64,000 nt of DNA from Dyadobacter jiangsuensis (GTDB lineage Bacteria; Bacteroidota; Bacteroidia; Cytophagales; Spirosomataceae). The position numbers were made by a program, and so were the translations under genes. Position 1 is the stretch's first letter. Each line of letters begins with the position of its first letter. The notes under the pieces were generated by a model, which worked only from the letters and a program-made list of their open reading frames with translations, was not told the origin of the DNA and did no database searches. Where the stretch lies: positions 248,001 through 312,000 of the forward strand of contig NZ_PYAS01000005.1 in NCBI RefSeq assembly GCF_003014695.1, read 5' to 3'. This document shows, in pieces, positions 27,201 through 35,159 of the stretch.

Positions 27201-27585
27201 CTATAAATTCGAATCGGTGGAGCTCTTCAAGCGATTCCTGAGCAAAGTGAACTTTGATATGATTTCCTTCCTGATGAAGGCTGATATTCCACAGGAGGAA
27301 GCCGCGCCACCGACCGCCGTAGCGCAACAGGTACGCAGGCCGGAGCCCACACCTGAACTGCATACCAACCGTGAAGAGGACTACGACGTAGAAACGGACA
27401 CATTCCATTCGCAGGAATCGACTACCAAAGCACAGCCTGTGCGCACCATTAAAATCGCCGACCGTAACCAGCGCGTTTCGGTTCAGTACCGCGATGGCCG
27501 CATTGTCCGCGATGTGAAGTTCAAGAAAGTGGAGCACGAGGTGAAAAACGGCGACTGCGTCGTGGTTGACGTGCACGAGGAGTAG
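24241..27585 (+). CDS. secA: Protein translocase ATPase subunit
   Basis: SecA is the motor that pushes unfolded proteins through SecYEG. This 1114-residue protein begins [17 protein letters not shown] with the ATG at 24241; a further-upstream in-frame start would add 23 unrelated residues. Seen: the Walker A-like [10 protein letters not shown], the DEVDSVLID Walker B/DEAD region, [21 protein letters not shown] (preprotein cross-linking domain and following motif), [12 protein letters not shown] and [14 protein letters not shown] (helicase motifs V and VI). The C-terminal tail lacks the Cys-rich zinc-binding SecB site of E. coli SecA, as is usual in Bacteroidota. It is longer than E. coli SecA (901) through insertions typical of the phylum. 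Confidence 0.97.
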   Translation: [1114 protein letters not shown]

Positions 27586-27587
27586 TC

Positions 27588-27795
27588 ATTTATGGTCAGG
27601 TGTGGTCATTAATAGTCAAGAATTGTTATTTTAGTCAAGAGTAGTCACTTATAGTCAATTGTTGACATTGATAGTAATGCGGGAGAAGAATAATTTCTCA
27701 AAACAATAATGACAAGACCTGACTACAAATGACTACTCTTGACAACAAAAAATGACCTCCCTACAATACATGACTAAAAATGACCACACTTGACA
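27588..27795. repeat. Inverted array of short TAGTCA/TGACTA-type repeats (copy 2)
   Basis: Directly after the secA stop: about seven units such as AGTCATTTATGGTCAGGTGTGG (spaced as xTAGTCAxx/TGGTCAxx), a central spacer, then complementary units (TGACAAGACCTGACTACAAA, TGACTACTCTTGACAAC and so on). Same architecture and unit sequence as 11580-11745. The 330-nt gap between secA and psd contains this array, then the hairpin terminator at 27815-27844, and no recognisable gene. Confidence 0.75.
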
Positions 27796-27814
27796 AAAGC
27801 TGTCGGTAAAATAC

Positions 27815-27844
27815 AGCCCTGGCGCCGAGCGCCGGGGCTTTTTC
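27815..27844 (+). terminator. Intrinsic terminator after secA
   Basis: Stem AGCCCTGGCGC / GCGCCGGGGCT (one G-U wobble), 3-nt loop, then UUUUU. It lies downstream of the secA repeat array and upstream of psd. Confidence 0.8.
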
Positions 27845-27915
27845 GTTGCCGGAAAAATCAGGATTTATGCGATATTTGCATTTCGGAGACCATCATTAAC
27901 AAAAAACAAGCCTGC

Positions 27916-28575
27916 ATGAAACTGCATAGAGAAGGATATACGATCATGGCTGTAACGGCCATTGTACTGATCATGATCAATTTAGGGATCAACTATCTCC
28001 TTCCCGACGGCTACTGGATCCCCCGCCTTACGCTCATCGCCAGCGTCGTCATTTTCTTCCTCGTCGTGCAGTTTTTCCGCGTACCTACGCGCGTGGTACG
28101 CCAAAGCGACCGCGAAATCGTGGCTCCTTGCGATGGTAAGGTCGTTGTGATTGAAGAAGTAGTGGAAACAGAGTATTTCAAAGGACCACGCCGCCAGATC
28201 AGCATCTTCATGTCGCCGCTGAATGTCCACGTCAACTGGAACCCGATCAGCGGAGTGATTCAATATTTTAAATACCACCCGGGTTTGTACCTCGTGGCCT
28301 GGCATCCGAAATCCAGTACCGAAAACGAACGCACGACGGTAGTAATCCGCAATAAGGAAGGTATCGAAGTGTTATTCCGCCAGATTGCAGGTGCAGCGGC
28401 ACGCCGCATTCGCTGGTATGTGAAGGAAGGCGATAAAGTGGAGCAAAGCACCGAAATGGGCTTTATCAAATTCGGGTCCAGAGTCGATCTTTACATTCCC
28501 CTGGACGCCGAAATCAATGTGAATCTTCAAGACAAGACAGTAGGTAGCGTCACTGTGCTGGCTACATTAAAATAA
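27916..28575 (+). CDS. psd: Phosphatidylserine decarboxylase (short type)
   Basis: Converts phosphatidylserine to phosphatidylethanolamine at the inner membrane. The 219-residue form starting MKLHREGYTIM (ATG 27916) has two N-terminal membrane helices (about residues 8-50). Then come the PCDGKVVVIEE segment, MSPLNVHVNWNP with the conserved His, and the FGSRVD site, where Gly-Ser self-cleavage produces the pyruvoyl cofactor; such short proenzymes form the bacterial/archaeal short Psd group. An upstream in-frame start would add 42 residues across the terminator at 27815-27844 and is rejected. The 3' end overlaps the convergent rhomboid gene by 9 nt. Confidence 0.93.
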   Translation: MKLHREGYTIMAVTAIVLIMINLGINYLLPDGYWIPRLTLIASVVIFFLVVQFFRVPTRVVRQSDREIVAPCDGKVVVIEEVVETEYFKGPRRQISIFMSPLNVHVNWNPISGVIQYFKYHPGLYLVAWHPKSSTENERTTVVIRNKEGIEVLFRQIAGAAARRIRWYVKEGDKVEQSTEMGFIKFGSRVDLYIPLDAEINVNLQDKTVGSVTVLATLK

Positions 28576-29187
28576 GCGCCAGCTCAGAATCTGCTCAAAA
28601 AACTGTGGTACCGCACTCGGATATACCACAGCCATGAAAACCATCCCGAAAATGGCCCCGTACATGTGCGCGCTGTGATTGACATAGCTCGTACCGCGCC
28701 GCGCTTCATAAAAGGAATAGCCGAGGAACAGCAAGCCGAATATGAATCCGGGCATACAGATGAAGAAATAGAGGCAAATCTGCATCAAAGGCGCATAAAG
28801 GATGGCTGCGAAAAGTACCGCCGACACGCCGCCCGAGGCACCTAGTGAGTTGTATTTCGAGTTTTTCCTGTGTTTCAGAAATGTAGGAATGTCGGACACT
28901 ATAATGCCCACCAGGTACAGAAACAAATAGTAATAGGTCCCGCTCGGGCCGAAAAGCATGCCGAACAGCCGCTCGATGCTTTCACCCACAAACCACAAGC
29001 TGAGCATATTAAAAATCAAGTGCCCGAAATCAGCATGCACAAAACCCGACGTCACGAACCGGTAATATTCGTTGCGCTGCGTCACGCGGTAAGGGTTCAG
29101 GATCAGCTTGTCCATCAAGCTGTAATTATTGAAAGCGTAATAGCTGATCCCCGAAGTTATGATCACTAAAATGAGGGTAATCGACAT
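28567..29187 (-). CDS. Rhomboid family intramembrane serine protease
   Basis: A 206-residue polytopic membrane protein. The catalytic dyad is intact: Ser in GASGG (about residue 119) and His in NHSAHMYGAIFG (about 172). The HADFGHLIFNM segment matches the conserved H-x-x-x-H-x-x-x-N of TM2. Rhomboids cut transmembrane helices near the membrane surface; the substrate here is unknown. It starts 24 nt after the polyprenyl synthase stop and is probably co-transcribed with it. Its 3' end overlaps psd by 9 nt on the other strand. Confidence 0.92.
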   Translation of the reverse strand: MSITLILVIITSGISYYAFNNYSLMDKLILNPYRVTQRNEYYRFVTSGFVHADFGHLIFNMLSLWFVGESIERLFGMLFGPSGTYYYLFLYLVGIIVSDIPTFLKHRKNSKYNSLGASGGVSAVLFAAILYAPLMQICLYFFICMPGFIFGLLFLGYSFYEARRGTSYVNHSAHMYGAIFGMVFMAVVYPSAVPQFFEQILSWRLF

Positions 29188-29211
29188 ATAATGGGTTATT
29201 GGTTGATAAGA

Positions 29212-30186
29212 TTACTTTTCCCGCGCCACCAGCTGCTCCACAAACTGTAAAAGCACTTCCTTCTGAACGCTATCCGTACGCAGTTGCTGTAAACTAGCCA
29301 TTCCGCGCGAGAAATATTCATTTATTTTATGTTCGGTAAATGTCCGGATGCCCAGCGCATCGTAAATACCGGTCACGGCCGCTACTTTCTCCGCATTGTC
29401 AAATGTTTCAAGACTTATCCAATGATCGAGTTCCGTTTTCAAACTTCCTTCCGCTTTCGATAATGCTTCAATCAGCAGGAATGTCTTTTTATTGGCGATA
29501 ATATCGCCGCCTACCTGCTTTCCAAACTTCGCAGGATCGCCGTAAACATCCAGCAGATCGTCTTTCAGCTGAAAGCCGATGCCCATATTCTCACCTGCCG
29601 AGTACAAGAGTTTCGTAGTTTCTTCATCAGCCCCGGCGATCATCCCGCCCAGTTCCAACGCAAAACCGAGTAGTACCGAAGTTTTCAAACGGATCATACC
29701 AATGTACTCCTCCTCCGTCACATCCCAGCGTGTCTCGAAATTCATATCGAGCTGCTGGCCTTCACATACTTCGGCGGCGGTCTGGTTAAAACGGTTCAGT
29801 ACGGCCCGTAGTTTGTCTTGAGCCACATCCAGCAACAGATCGTAAGCACGAATCAGCATTACATCCCCGGACAGAATAGCGGTATTCGCGTCCCATTTCT
29901 CGTGCACGGTAGGCATACCCCTGCGCAGGGGTGCGCGGTCCATGATATCGTCGTGCATAAGCGTGAAATTGTGGAAAACTTCCACCGCCATGGCGGGTTT
30001 CAGGGCCTTTTTAATATCCGTATCAAAAATAGAAGCGGCAAGCAACGTCAGCAACGGACGGAAACGCTTTCCCCCGAGCGACATAATATAGGTTATCGGC
30101 TCATAAAGCTCCACAGGCGCGTCGCCATAGGAATGCCCGTCGAATTCAATCTGAAGTTTTTCAAGTAATGATGTGGGTTGGATCAT
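29212..30186 (-). CDS. Polyprenyl synthetase family protein (trans-isoprenyl diphosphate synthase)
   Basis: A 324-residue all-helical prenyltransferase that condenses IPP with allylic diphosphates. The first Asp-rich motif is seen in LMHDDIMDRAPLRRG and the second in FQLKDDLLDVYGD; GKRFRPLL near residue 36 binds IPP. Chain length (farnesyl, geranylgeranyl or longer) cannot be assigned reliably: the residues before the first motif (FHNFTLMHDD) include a large aromatic, hinting at a short product. Its substrates come from the IspH pathway. A TATCTTTG -7-like box lies at 30240-30247 on the minus strand. Forms an operon with the rhomboid gene. Confidence 0.9.
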   Translation of the reverse strand: MIQPTSLLEKLQIEFDGHSYGDAPVELYEPITYIMSLGGKRFRPLLTLLAASIFDTDIKKALKPAMAVEVFHNFTLMHDDIMDRAPLRRGMPTVHEKWDANTAILSGDVMLIRAYDLLLDVAQDKLRAVLNRFNQTAAEVCEGQQLDMNFETRWDVTEEEYIGMIRLKTSVLLGFALELGGMIAGADEETTKLLYSAGENMGIGFQLKDDLLDVYGDPAKFGKQVGGDIIANKKTFLLIEALSKAEGSLKTELDHWISLETFDNAEKVAAVTGIYDALGIRTFTEHKINEYFSRGMASLQQLRTDSVQKEVLLQFVEQLVAREK

Positions 30187-30337
30187 GCGAAGCGTAATAT
30201 TGCCGGGTTCATGGCTGGCCCGGCGGGTTATGTGAACCGCAAAGATAAAACCTAAAAATTGGCATTTACATTTACAAAAGCAGTATTTGAAAAGCCTTTA
30301 TCAATAACTTTACCCCAATCAACAAAATCCGCTTTCA

Positions 30338-31168
30338 ATGCCTTTTCATCAATATTTTAACGGCGAAATTGTGCCGCTCGACCGGCCCGTTTTCCAGACC
30401 AGCGACCTCGGTTTACTGCGGGGTTACGGATTATTCGATTTTTTCAGGACTTATAATGGCGTACCGTTCCGGTGGGACGATTACTGGCAACGTTTTGAAA
30501 ATTCGGCACGGTTACTGAAACTACCGCTTCCGGTGACGCAGCGCGAGACGGAAAAGATCCTGGCCGATTTGCATTCCCTGTCCGGGGAGGCCGAAGTAGC
30601 GTTCCGGTTTGTACTCACGGGCGGTTATGCGCCGGATGGCGTGCACGTGGTGCAGCCCAATTTGCTGATCCGCACGGAAGCATTGCCGCAGGATAACCCA
30701 GCCGGCCGTTTGAAAGGCATCAAGGTGCTACCCTACGAATATGTTCGCGATTTGCCGGAGATCAAAAGCACTAATTATGTGCATATGGTGCTTATGGCCG
30801 ACGAAATGAAACGCCAGAATGCAGCCGATTTGCTTTTTCACAAAGACGGCGAAGTAAGCGAACTCACACGGAGCAACTTGTTCGCATTCCAGGGCGATAA
30901 GCTCATCACCTCCGACCGCAATGTCCTCAACGGTGTGACCCGCCGTGCGGTGATCGAACTTGCCAAGGCAGATTTTAAAGTGGAAATACGACCGGTAACC
31001 TACAAAGAGGTTATGACAGCCGACGAAGTATTTACTACCAGCACCACCAAATGGGTCATGCCCGTAGTTCAAATCGGTGACCAGCCTGTCGCAAATGGCC
31101 TGGCCGGCAAGCGGACTTTACATTTGCAAAAGCAATTTGAAGACCTCGTAGCCCGCTGGGGCAAATAA
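30338..31168 (+). CDS. Class IV (fold-type IV) PLP-dependent aminotransferase
   Basis: A 276-residue member of the branched-chain aminotransferase / D-amino-acid aminotransferase / aminodeoxychorismate lyase superfamily. Seen: DLGLLRGYGLFDFFRTYNG (residues 23-41), the catalytic Lys in EIKSTNYVHMVLMADEM, and the SELTRSNLFAF stretch with the PLP-contacting Glu/Ser. The length is short for BCAT (about 300-350) and close to DAAT and PabC types, so an aminodeoxychorismate lyase or D-amino-acid aminotransferase role is as likely as branched-chain transamination. It stands alone with a bidirectional terminator just after it. Confidence 0.85.
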   Translation: MPFHQYFNGEIVPLDRPVFQTSDLGLLRGYGLFDFFRTYNGVPFRWDDYWQRFENSARLLKLPLPVTQRETEKILADLHSLSGEAEVAFRFVLTGGYAPDGVHVVQPNLLIRTEALPQDNPAGRLKGIKVLPYEYVRDLPEIKSTNYVHMVLMADEMKRQNAADLLFHKDGEVSELTRSNLFAFQGDKLITSDRNVLNGVTRRAVIELAKADFKVEIRPVTYKEVMTADEVFTTSTTKWVMPVVQIGDQPVANGLAGKRTLHLQKQFEDLVARWGK

Positions 31169-31170
31169 CA

Positions 31171-31204
31171 AAAAAGTGGCTTTCCTGGCAGGAAAGCCAC
31201 TTTT
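31171..31204. terminator. Bidirectional intrinsic terminator
   Basis: Stem AAAAGTGGCTTTCC / GGAAAGCCACTTTT with a 5-nt loop, giving a U-run in both directions. It lies between the convergent aminotransferase gene (+) and the secreted-repeat lipoprotein gene (-). Confidence 0.88.
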
Positions 31205-31231
31205 CCACTACACTTCGTAATAAGCACAAAT

Positions 31232-32089
31232 TTAGTTAGGCGCAATAGGTGATTGCAAATTGACGATTGGCCAGATTCCCGGCGTAGGAACACTCACGCC
31301 TTTTGTGGCGCCCCTGGTAGCAGCGTCGGGTCCGAAATAGTACAGTGGCCAACCTTTATAAGTAAGCTGTTTCTTTCCAAACACATCAATCGTACTGAAC
31401 AATGCCTTATCTACGCCCGTTGGCAGCGATTTCAGGTCGGCCGTGTAAATAGGCCAGGTCGCATCATTCGAGAAATCGGATTTGGTGTAGTTATTCTTGT
31501 TGTTTTTGTCCTTGGCAAATGCATACAATGTCCGGCCCTTTCCATCGGTGAAAAATTGGGTGGCACCGGTACCCTCGGTGTAATCCGATTTGTACGATTT
31601 CCCATCATTGCCCACGAGCTGGCCGCTGGCAATCATAAGGGTGTAGTCTGTTTTGGCAACGAACCAAATAGTACCCACATTCTCTCCCTTCACATCTCCC
31701 GCAACCGCGTCGTCTTTGTAATAATAAAGCGGCCAACCTTTGTAAGTCGTTTGCGACTGCCCATTCGTCGTAATTGTAGCGAAATCGGCCTTATCCAAAC
31801 CCGCATCGAGCTTAATCGCCGCCAGATCGCCTGCCGAATAGATTGGCCAGTTAACTAAGCACTGTCCCGAGCAAGCCGAGGCTCCGGATGCATCCTTTGA
31901 AAAGTAATAAAGTGTTTTACCATTTTTGTCGGTCAGGATCTTGCCCAGCGTCGCATTGTCTTTCAATTGAACATCGTTGGTGGGGGTTGGTGTAGGATCG
32001 GTTTTGTCGTCGTCGTCCGAGCAGGAAAAGCTGACGGCCATTAACAGTCCCAATGCAACCAGCATTCTGGAAGTTGAAAAGATTTTCAT
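31232..32089 (-). CDS. Lipoprotein with two COG4315-type secreted repeats
   Basis: A 285-residue lipoprotein: signal peptide (1-22) with lipobox ending FSC, then an acidic DDDDKTDPTPTPT linker. Two copies of the 'secreted repeat of unknown function' follow, each with LYYFxKD or LYAFAKD, a WPIYxA segment and YKGWPLYYxxxD. The first copy has the conserved CSGQC pair; the second has lost both cysteines. Related proteins often occur with redox or haem proteins, but the molecular function is unknown. Probably anchored in the outer membrane. Upstream is the thiL terminator. Confidence 0.75.
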   Translation of the reverse strand: MKIFSTSRMLVALGLLMAVSFSCSDDDDKTDPTPTPTNDVQLKDNATLGKILTDKNGKTLYYFSKDASGASACSGQCLVNWPIYSAGDLAAIKLDAGLDKADFATITTNGQSQTTYKGWPLYYYKDDAVAGDVKGENVGTIWFVAKTDYTLMIASGQLVGNDGKSYKSDYTEGTGATQFFTDGKGRTLYAFAKDKNNKNNYTKSDFSNDATWPIYTADLKSLPTGVDKALFSTIDVFGKKQLTYKGWPLYYFGPDAATRGATKGVSVPTPGIWPIVNLQSPIAPN

Positions 32090-32171
32090 CGGATTTAATT
32101 GTGATTTGTTAAAGATGAATTGGATACGTCGCGATTACGACCAAACCTTTCCGATGGTTGCGTGTATGGAT

Positions 32172-32208
32172 TAAAACAAAAAAGCATAACCGGTGAGGGT
32201 TATGCTTT
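32172..32208 (-). terminator. Intrinsic terminator of thiL
   Basis: Minus strand: AAAGCATAACC / GGTTATGCTTT stem (32208-32198 and 32191-32181) with a 6-nt loop and a UUUUUUGUUUU tail, 25 nt after the thiL stop. Confidence 0.85.
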
Positions 32209-32232
32209 AAGGCTTTTAGGACCAGGGACAAC

Positions 32233-33255
32233 TCAGGCAGACCAACCCTGCGCCGTAAGCGGCACGCGGGAATCGCCTTTCGTATGGAGCTCCACTTCAC
32301 CTTTTTTATCCGTTATATAACCGATAAAGGTGATCTTGGGGTTGTTCTTAATCTGCTCGTAGGCCGATTGCGAAACCGTGAACAACAGCTCGTAATCTTC
32401 GCCGCCGTTCAATGCCGCCGTAGCCGCGCCGATATTCAGTTCGGAGGCTGCCAGGTAAGTTTGCTCGTCGATCGGCAGTCGTTCCTCGAAAATCACCGCA
32501 CCTACGCCCGATTGCGCGCATATGTGCAGGAGATCGGAAGCGAGGCCGTCCGATAAGTCGATCATCGAGGTGGGTGTCACTCCGGCCTCGTCGAGCTCGT
32601 AAACCACGTCCATTCGCGCTTCCGGGCGCAGCTGTCGCTGGATTACGTAGTCCTTTCCTTCCAGTTCCGGCTGCATATTCGGGTTGGCCAGGAACACCTG
32701 CTTTTCTCTTTCGAGCAATTGCAGGCCCATATAGGCACCGCCCAGGTCGCCGGTTACGCAAAGCAGGTCGTTCGGCTGCGCGGTATTCCGGTACGCGATC
32801 TTGCCTTTTTTAACCTTGCCGAAAACACTCACGGATATAATCAGCCCCGAACGGGATGACGTAGTATCACCACCTACCAGGTCTACATTAAAATCCTTGC
32901 AAGCCAGCTTCATTCCTTCATAAAGCTCGTCCACCGCTTCTACCGAAAAGCGGTTGCTCAATGCGAGATTGATCGTAACCTGGCGCGGGATACCGTTCAT
33001 GGCAGCAATGTCGGAAATGCCGGCTGCGATGATTTTGTATCCAAGATGTTTGAGCGGGAAAAACGTGAGATCGAAATGGACTCCTTCGAGAAACATATCG
33101 GTGGTGAGCAACCCGAATTCTTCGCCCAGATCGATTACCGCCGCGTCGTCGCCTATCCCGCGGACGCTATCCGGCAATGTCGTCCGTATCCCTTTATTTA
33201 TTCGTTGAATCAGCCCGAATTCCCCCAGGCTGCTGATTTCAGTTCTTGTTTCCAT
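32233..33255 (-). CDS. thiL: Thiamine-monophosphate kinase
   Basis: ThiL phosphorylates thiamine monophosphate to the active cofactor thiamine diphosphate. The 340-residue protein has the PurM-like fold signatures: GEFGLIQRI, GDDAAVIDL, DMFLEGVHFDL, SDIAAMNGIPRQ and VGGDTT, which supply the ATP/Mg and substrate sites, and IDLSDGLASDLLHI in the C-terminal half. No other thiamine genes are adjacent. The start is only 15 nt after the terminator U-run of the upstream gene, and a TAATTTTG -7-like box ends 5 nt before the ATG, so the mRNA may have almost no leader. Confidence 0.93.
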   Translation of the reverse strand: METRTEISSLGEFGLIQRINKGIRTTLPDSVRGIGDDAAVIDLGEEFGLLTTDMFLEGVHFDLTFFPLKHLGYKIIAAGISDIAAMNGIPRQVTINLALSNRFSVEAVDELYEGMKLACKDFNVDLVGGDTTSSRSGLIISVSVFGKVKKGKIAYRNTAQPNDLLCVTGDLGGAYMGLQLLEREKQVFLANPNMQPELEGKDYVIQRQLRPEARMDVVYELDEAGVTPTSMIDLSDGLASDLLHICAQSGVGAVIFEERLPIDEQTYLAASELNIGAATAALNGGEDYELLFTVSQSAYEQIKNNPKITFIGYITDKKGEVELHTKGDSRVPLTAQGWSA

Positions 33256-33270
33256 GCCGCAAAATTAGAC

Positions 33271-33310
33271 AAAAAAAGCGAAGCCATTCCCGCATTGGAA
33301 ATGGCTTCGC
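33271..33310 (-). terminator. Intrinsic terminator of the 151-residue lipoprotein gene
   Basis: Minus strand: GCGAAGCCATTTCC / GGGAATGGCTTCGC stem, short loop, then UUUUUUU (33277-33271). Placed 28 nt after the lipoprotein stop and 15 nt before the thiL ATG. Confidence 0.88.
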
Positions 33311-33337
33311 GATGGATATGTAATATTGACTTTCCGC

Positions 33338-33793
33338 TTACGGGTTGCTCAAAGTATATTCATTAATAGTGCCTCCCGTTTTCGGGCTTGCTGAGAGACG
33401 CGTAAGTATCACCCGCGAATCTTCCAGCCCGCTGATCGTAAATTCCAGTTTGCCTCCCGAGCCGGTTGGTTGCGGAGTAAGGTTGGTGAGTACCAGCTTG
33501 GTATCTCCTTCCAGATCCCAGTTCCCTGTGAAAGTTTTGCCATCAACGTCGGTCAGGCTCACTGTTTTAGTACCACCGCTGTTGGTAAGCGTCAGCCGGA
33601 AGCCGGAGTAAGCGGCTTCGATATTGCCCGAACCGCCACGGGTATAAACCACCGTTGCACCGTGCTTAACAGATTCTGCCGTCCAGGCCTTTGCGATCCG
33701 TTCGGATACCGGCGCAACTTTCTTTTTGCAACCAGCAGCCAACAGTCCCAGAATCATCACTGAACACCAAAGAAGAGCGTAACTTTTTCTCAT
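33338..33793 (-). CDS. Small lipoprotein, lipocalin-like beta pattern
   Basis: A 151-residue protein with a lipoprotein signal (lipobox LAAGC, Cys22). The mature part alternates short beta strands with T/S/G-rich turns (FRLTLTNSGGTKTVSLTD, GNWDLEGDTKLVLTNL, KLEFTISGLEDSRVILTRL), a pattern of lipocalin-like (DUF4923/DUF5004-type) Bacteroidota lipoproteins. I could not assign a named family. Own terminator downstream; no obvious functional neighbours. Confidence 0.6.
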   Translation of the reverse strand: MRKSYALLWCSVMILGLLAAGCKKKVAPVSERIAKAWTAESVKHGATVVYTRGGSGNIEAAYSGFRLTLTNSGGTKTVSLTDVDGKTFTGNWDLEGDTKLVLTNLTPQPTGSGGKLEFTISGLEDSRVILTRLSASPKTGGTINEYTLSNP

Positions 33794-33932
33794 ATTTTAT
33801 TTTTCGTAAATGTCTTTTCAAAACGCCAAGTTCTTACTTTTTAGTCTTATAATCAAAATATTCATGACAGATCGTTTTCTAAATTTTCCAACGGAATACC
33901 CTTATCGCTAAATTGCGCGCTAAAACAATATA

Positions 33933-34169
33933 ATGAAAGTATATACCAGGGCACAACTGGCGCTTCGCAATGGGCAGGACCGGGAAGAAATATGGTGTGC
34001 ATATAAAGGAATGATTTATGATGTAAGCTCGTCGCGTCTCTGGCGCAACGGCCACCATTATGAGCACTGGGCCGGCCAGGATCTCACCAAAGAACTCGGC
34101 GACGCCCCGCATACCGACCGCGTTTTCGAGCGGTTCAATATCATTGGCAAACTGCAATTACCTGAATAA
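33933..34169 (+). CDS. Cytochrome b5-like heme/steroid-binding domain protein
   Basis: A 78-residue single-domain protein. It reads VYTRAQLALRNGQ, IWCAYKGMIYDVSSS, then HHYEHWAGQDLTKELGDAPH, the layout of the cytochrome b5-like (Cyt-b5/MAPR) domain in small bacterial proteins. The classic HPGG heme-ligand motif is not present; the His-rich HHYEH...APH segment would have to supply ligands. Without a signal peptide it is cytoplasmic. It may be co-transcribed with the downstream kinase-like gene (15-nt gap). Confidence 0.75.
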   Translation: MKVYTRAQLALRNGQDREEIWCAYKGMIYDVSSSRLWRNGHHYEHWAGQDLTKELGDAPHTDRVFERFNIIGKLQLPE

Positions 34170-34184
34170 CCCGAACGATCCTTC

Positions 34185-35054
34185 ATGTCTTCCAAATACA
34201 TCCTCATTGCCGACAGCGGCTCCACCAAAACAGACTGGGCTTACATTCACACCGAAACCGGCAATTATCAAACGGTGCAGTCCGCAGGCATTAACCCGTT
34301 TTACCAGACAACCGGGGAAATTATCCCTGTCCTGCAAAGCGAGGTCGTGCCCGGCATTGGCGGGGATATCGGGGAAATCCATTTCTACGGCGCCGGCTGC
34401 GCCAACGAGCAGTCGAGCCTGCCGGTTACCAATGCCTTGAAACACTGCTTCTCTTCCGCTGCGGTTGTGGAAGTGGCTTCCGACATGCTCGGCGCGGCGC
34501 GCGGGTTATGCGGGCATGAGCCCGGACTTGCGTGCATATTGGGCACGGGTGCGAATAATGCATTTTTCGACGGCAGCCGTATTACGCATTCCATTGGCTC
34601 ACTGGGTTTCTGGCTGGGCGACGAGGGTAGCGGCTCCTACCTGGGTAAGACATTGGTTGTGCATTATCTCCAAAACGAGCTGCCAGCGGATCTTCACGAA
34701 AGTTTCACCAAAGAATACCCCGGCCTCGACCGCCTTACCGTACTCGACCATGCCTACAAAAAGCCTTATCCGAACCGGTACTTCGCTTCCTATTCCAAAT
34801 TCATTGCTGAAAACCGTACCCATGAATTTATCCGGGATTTGCTCAGTAATGCATTCGGGTTATTTGTAAAAAAATACGTTTTGAAACATGCGAATGCAGT
34901 ACAATATCCCGTGCATTTCACCGGTTCTATTGCCTATTATTACCAGGATATTCTTCGAACAGTGCTGGAAAATAATGGTTTAAAAACCGGGCGCATTTTG
35001 AAATCGCCTTTGGAAGGATTAATCGGTTACCATCTTACCGATTTGAAAGCTTAA
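34185..35054 (+). CDS. BadF/BadG-type ATPase, N-acetylglucosamine kinase-like
   Basis: A 289-residue member of the actin-like ATPase superfamily. Phosphate-1 loop IADSGSTKTDWAY at residues 7-19, ACILGTGANNAFFDG as phosphate-2 loop, and GSLGFWLGDEGSGSYLGK in the adenosine/substrate region, as in mammalian-type GlcNAc kinases and their Bacteroidota relatives. It would phosphorylate an amino sugar from peptidoglycan or chitin turnover; the substrate is inferred from family resemblance only. The upstream cytochrome b5-like gene is 15 nt away. Confidence 0.8.
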   Translation: MSSKYILIADSGSTKTDWAYIHTETGNYQTVQSAGINPFYQTTGEIIPVLQSEVVPGIGGDIGEIHFYGAGCANEQSSLPVTNALKHCFSSAAVVEVASDMLGAARGLCGHEPGLACILGTGANNAFFDGSRITHSIGSLGFWLGDEGSGSYLGKTLVVHYLQNELPADLHESFTKEYPGLDRLTVLDHAYKKPYPNRYFASYSKFIAENRTHEFIRDLLSNAFGLFVKKYVLKHANAVQYPVHFTGSIAYYYQDILRTVLENNGLKTGRILKSPLEGLIGYHLTDLKA

Positions 35055-35159
35055 AAAGTTAATGAAATGTTAAACAGCGCAGCGCCGGTCATGTTACGGC
35101 TGGCACGGCTGTTTAATTGAACGAATGGCCGTATATTTATTGGTCATTTCGAGTTAGTT

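Noticed and set aside
27790-27915. N-terminal extension of phosphatidylserine decarboxylase by 42 residues
   Set aside because: The extension spans a clear intrinsic terminator and is Arg/Cys-rich without resemblance to the family.
32120-32320. Small frame across the thiL terminator
   Set aside because: It contains the terminator stem and has no start context or homology-like features.
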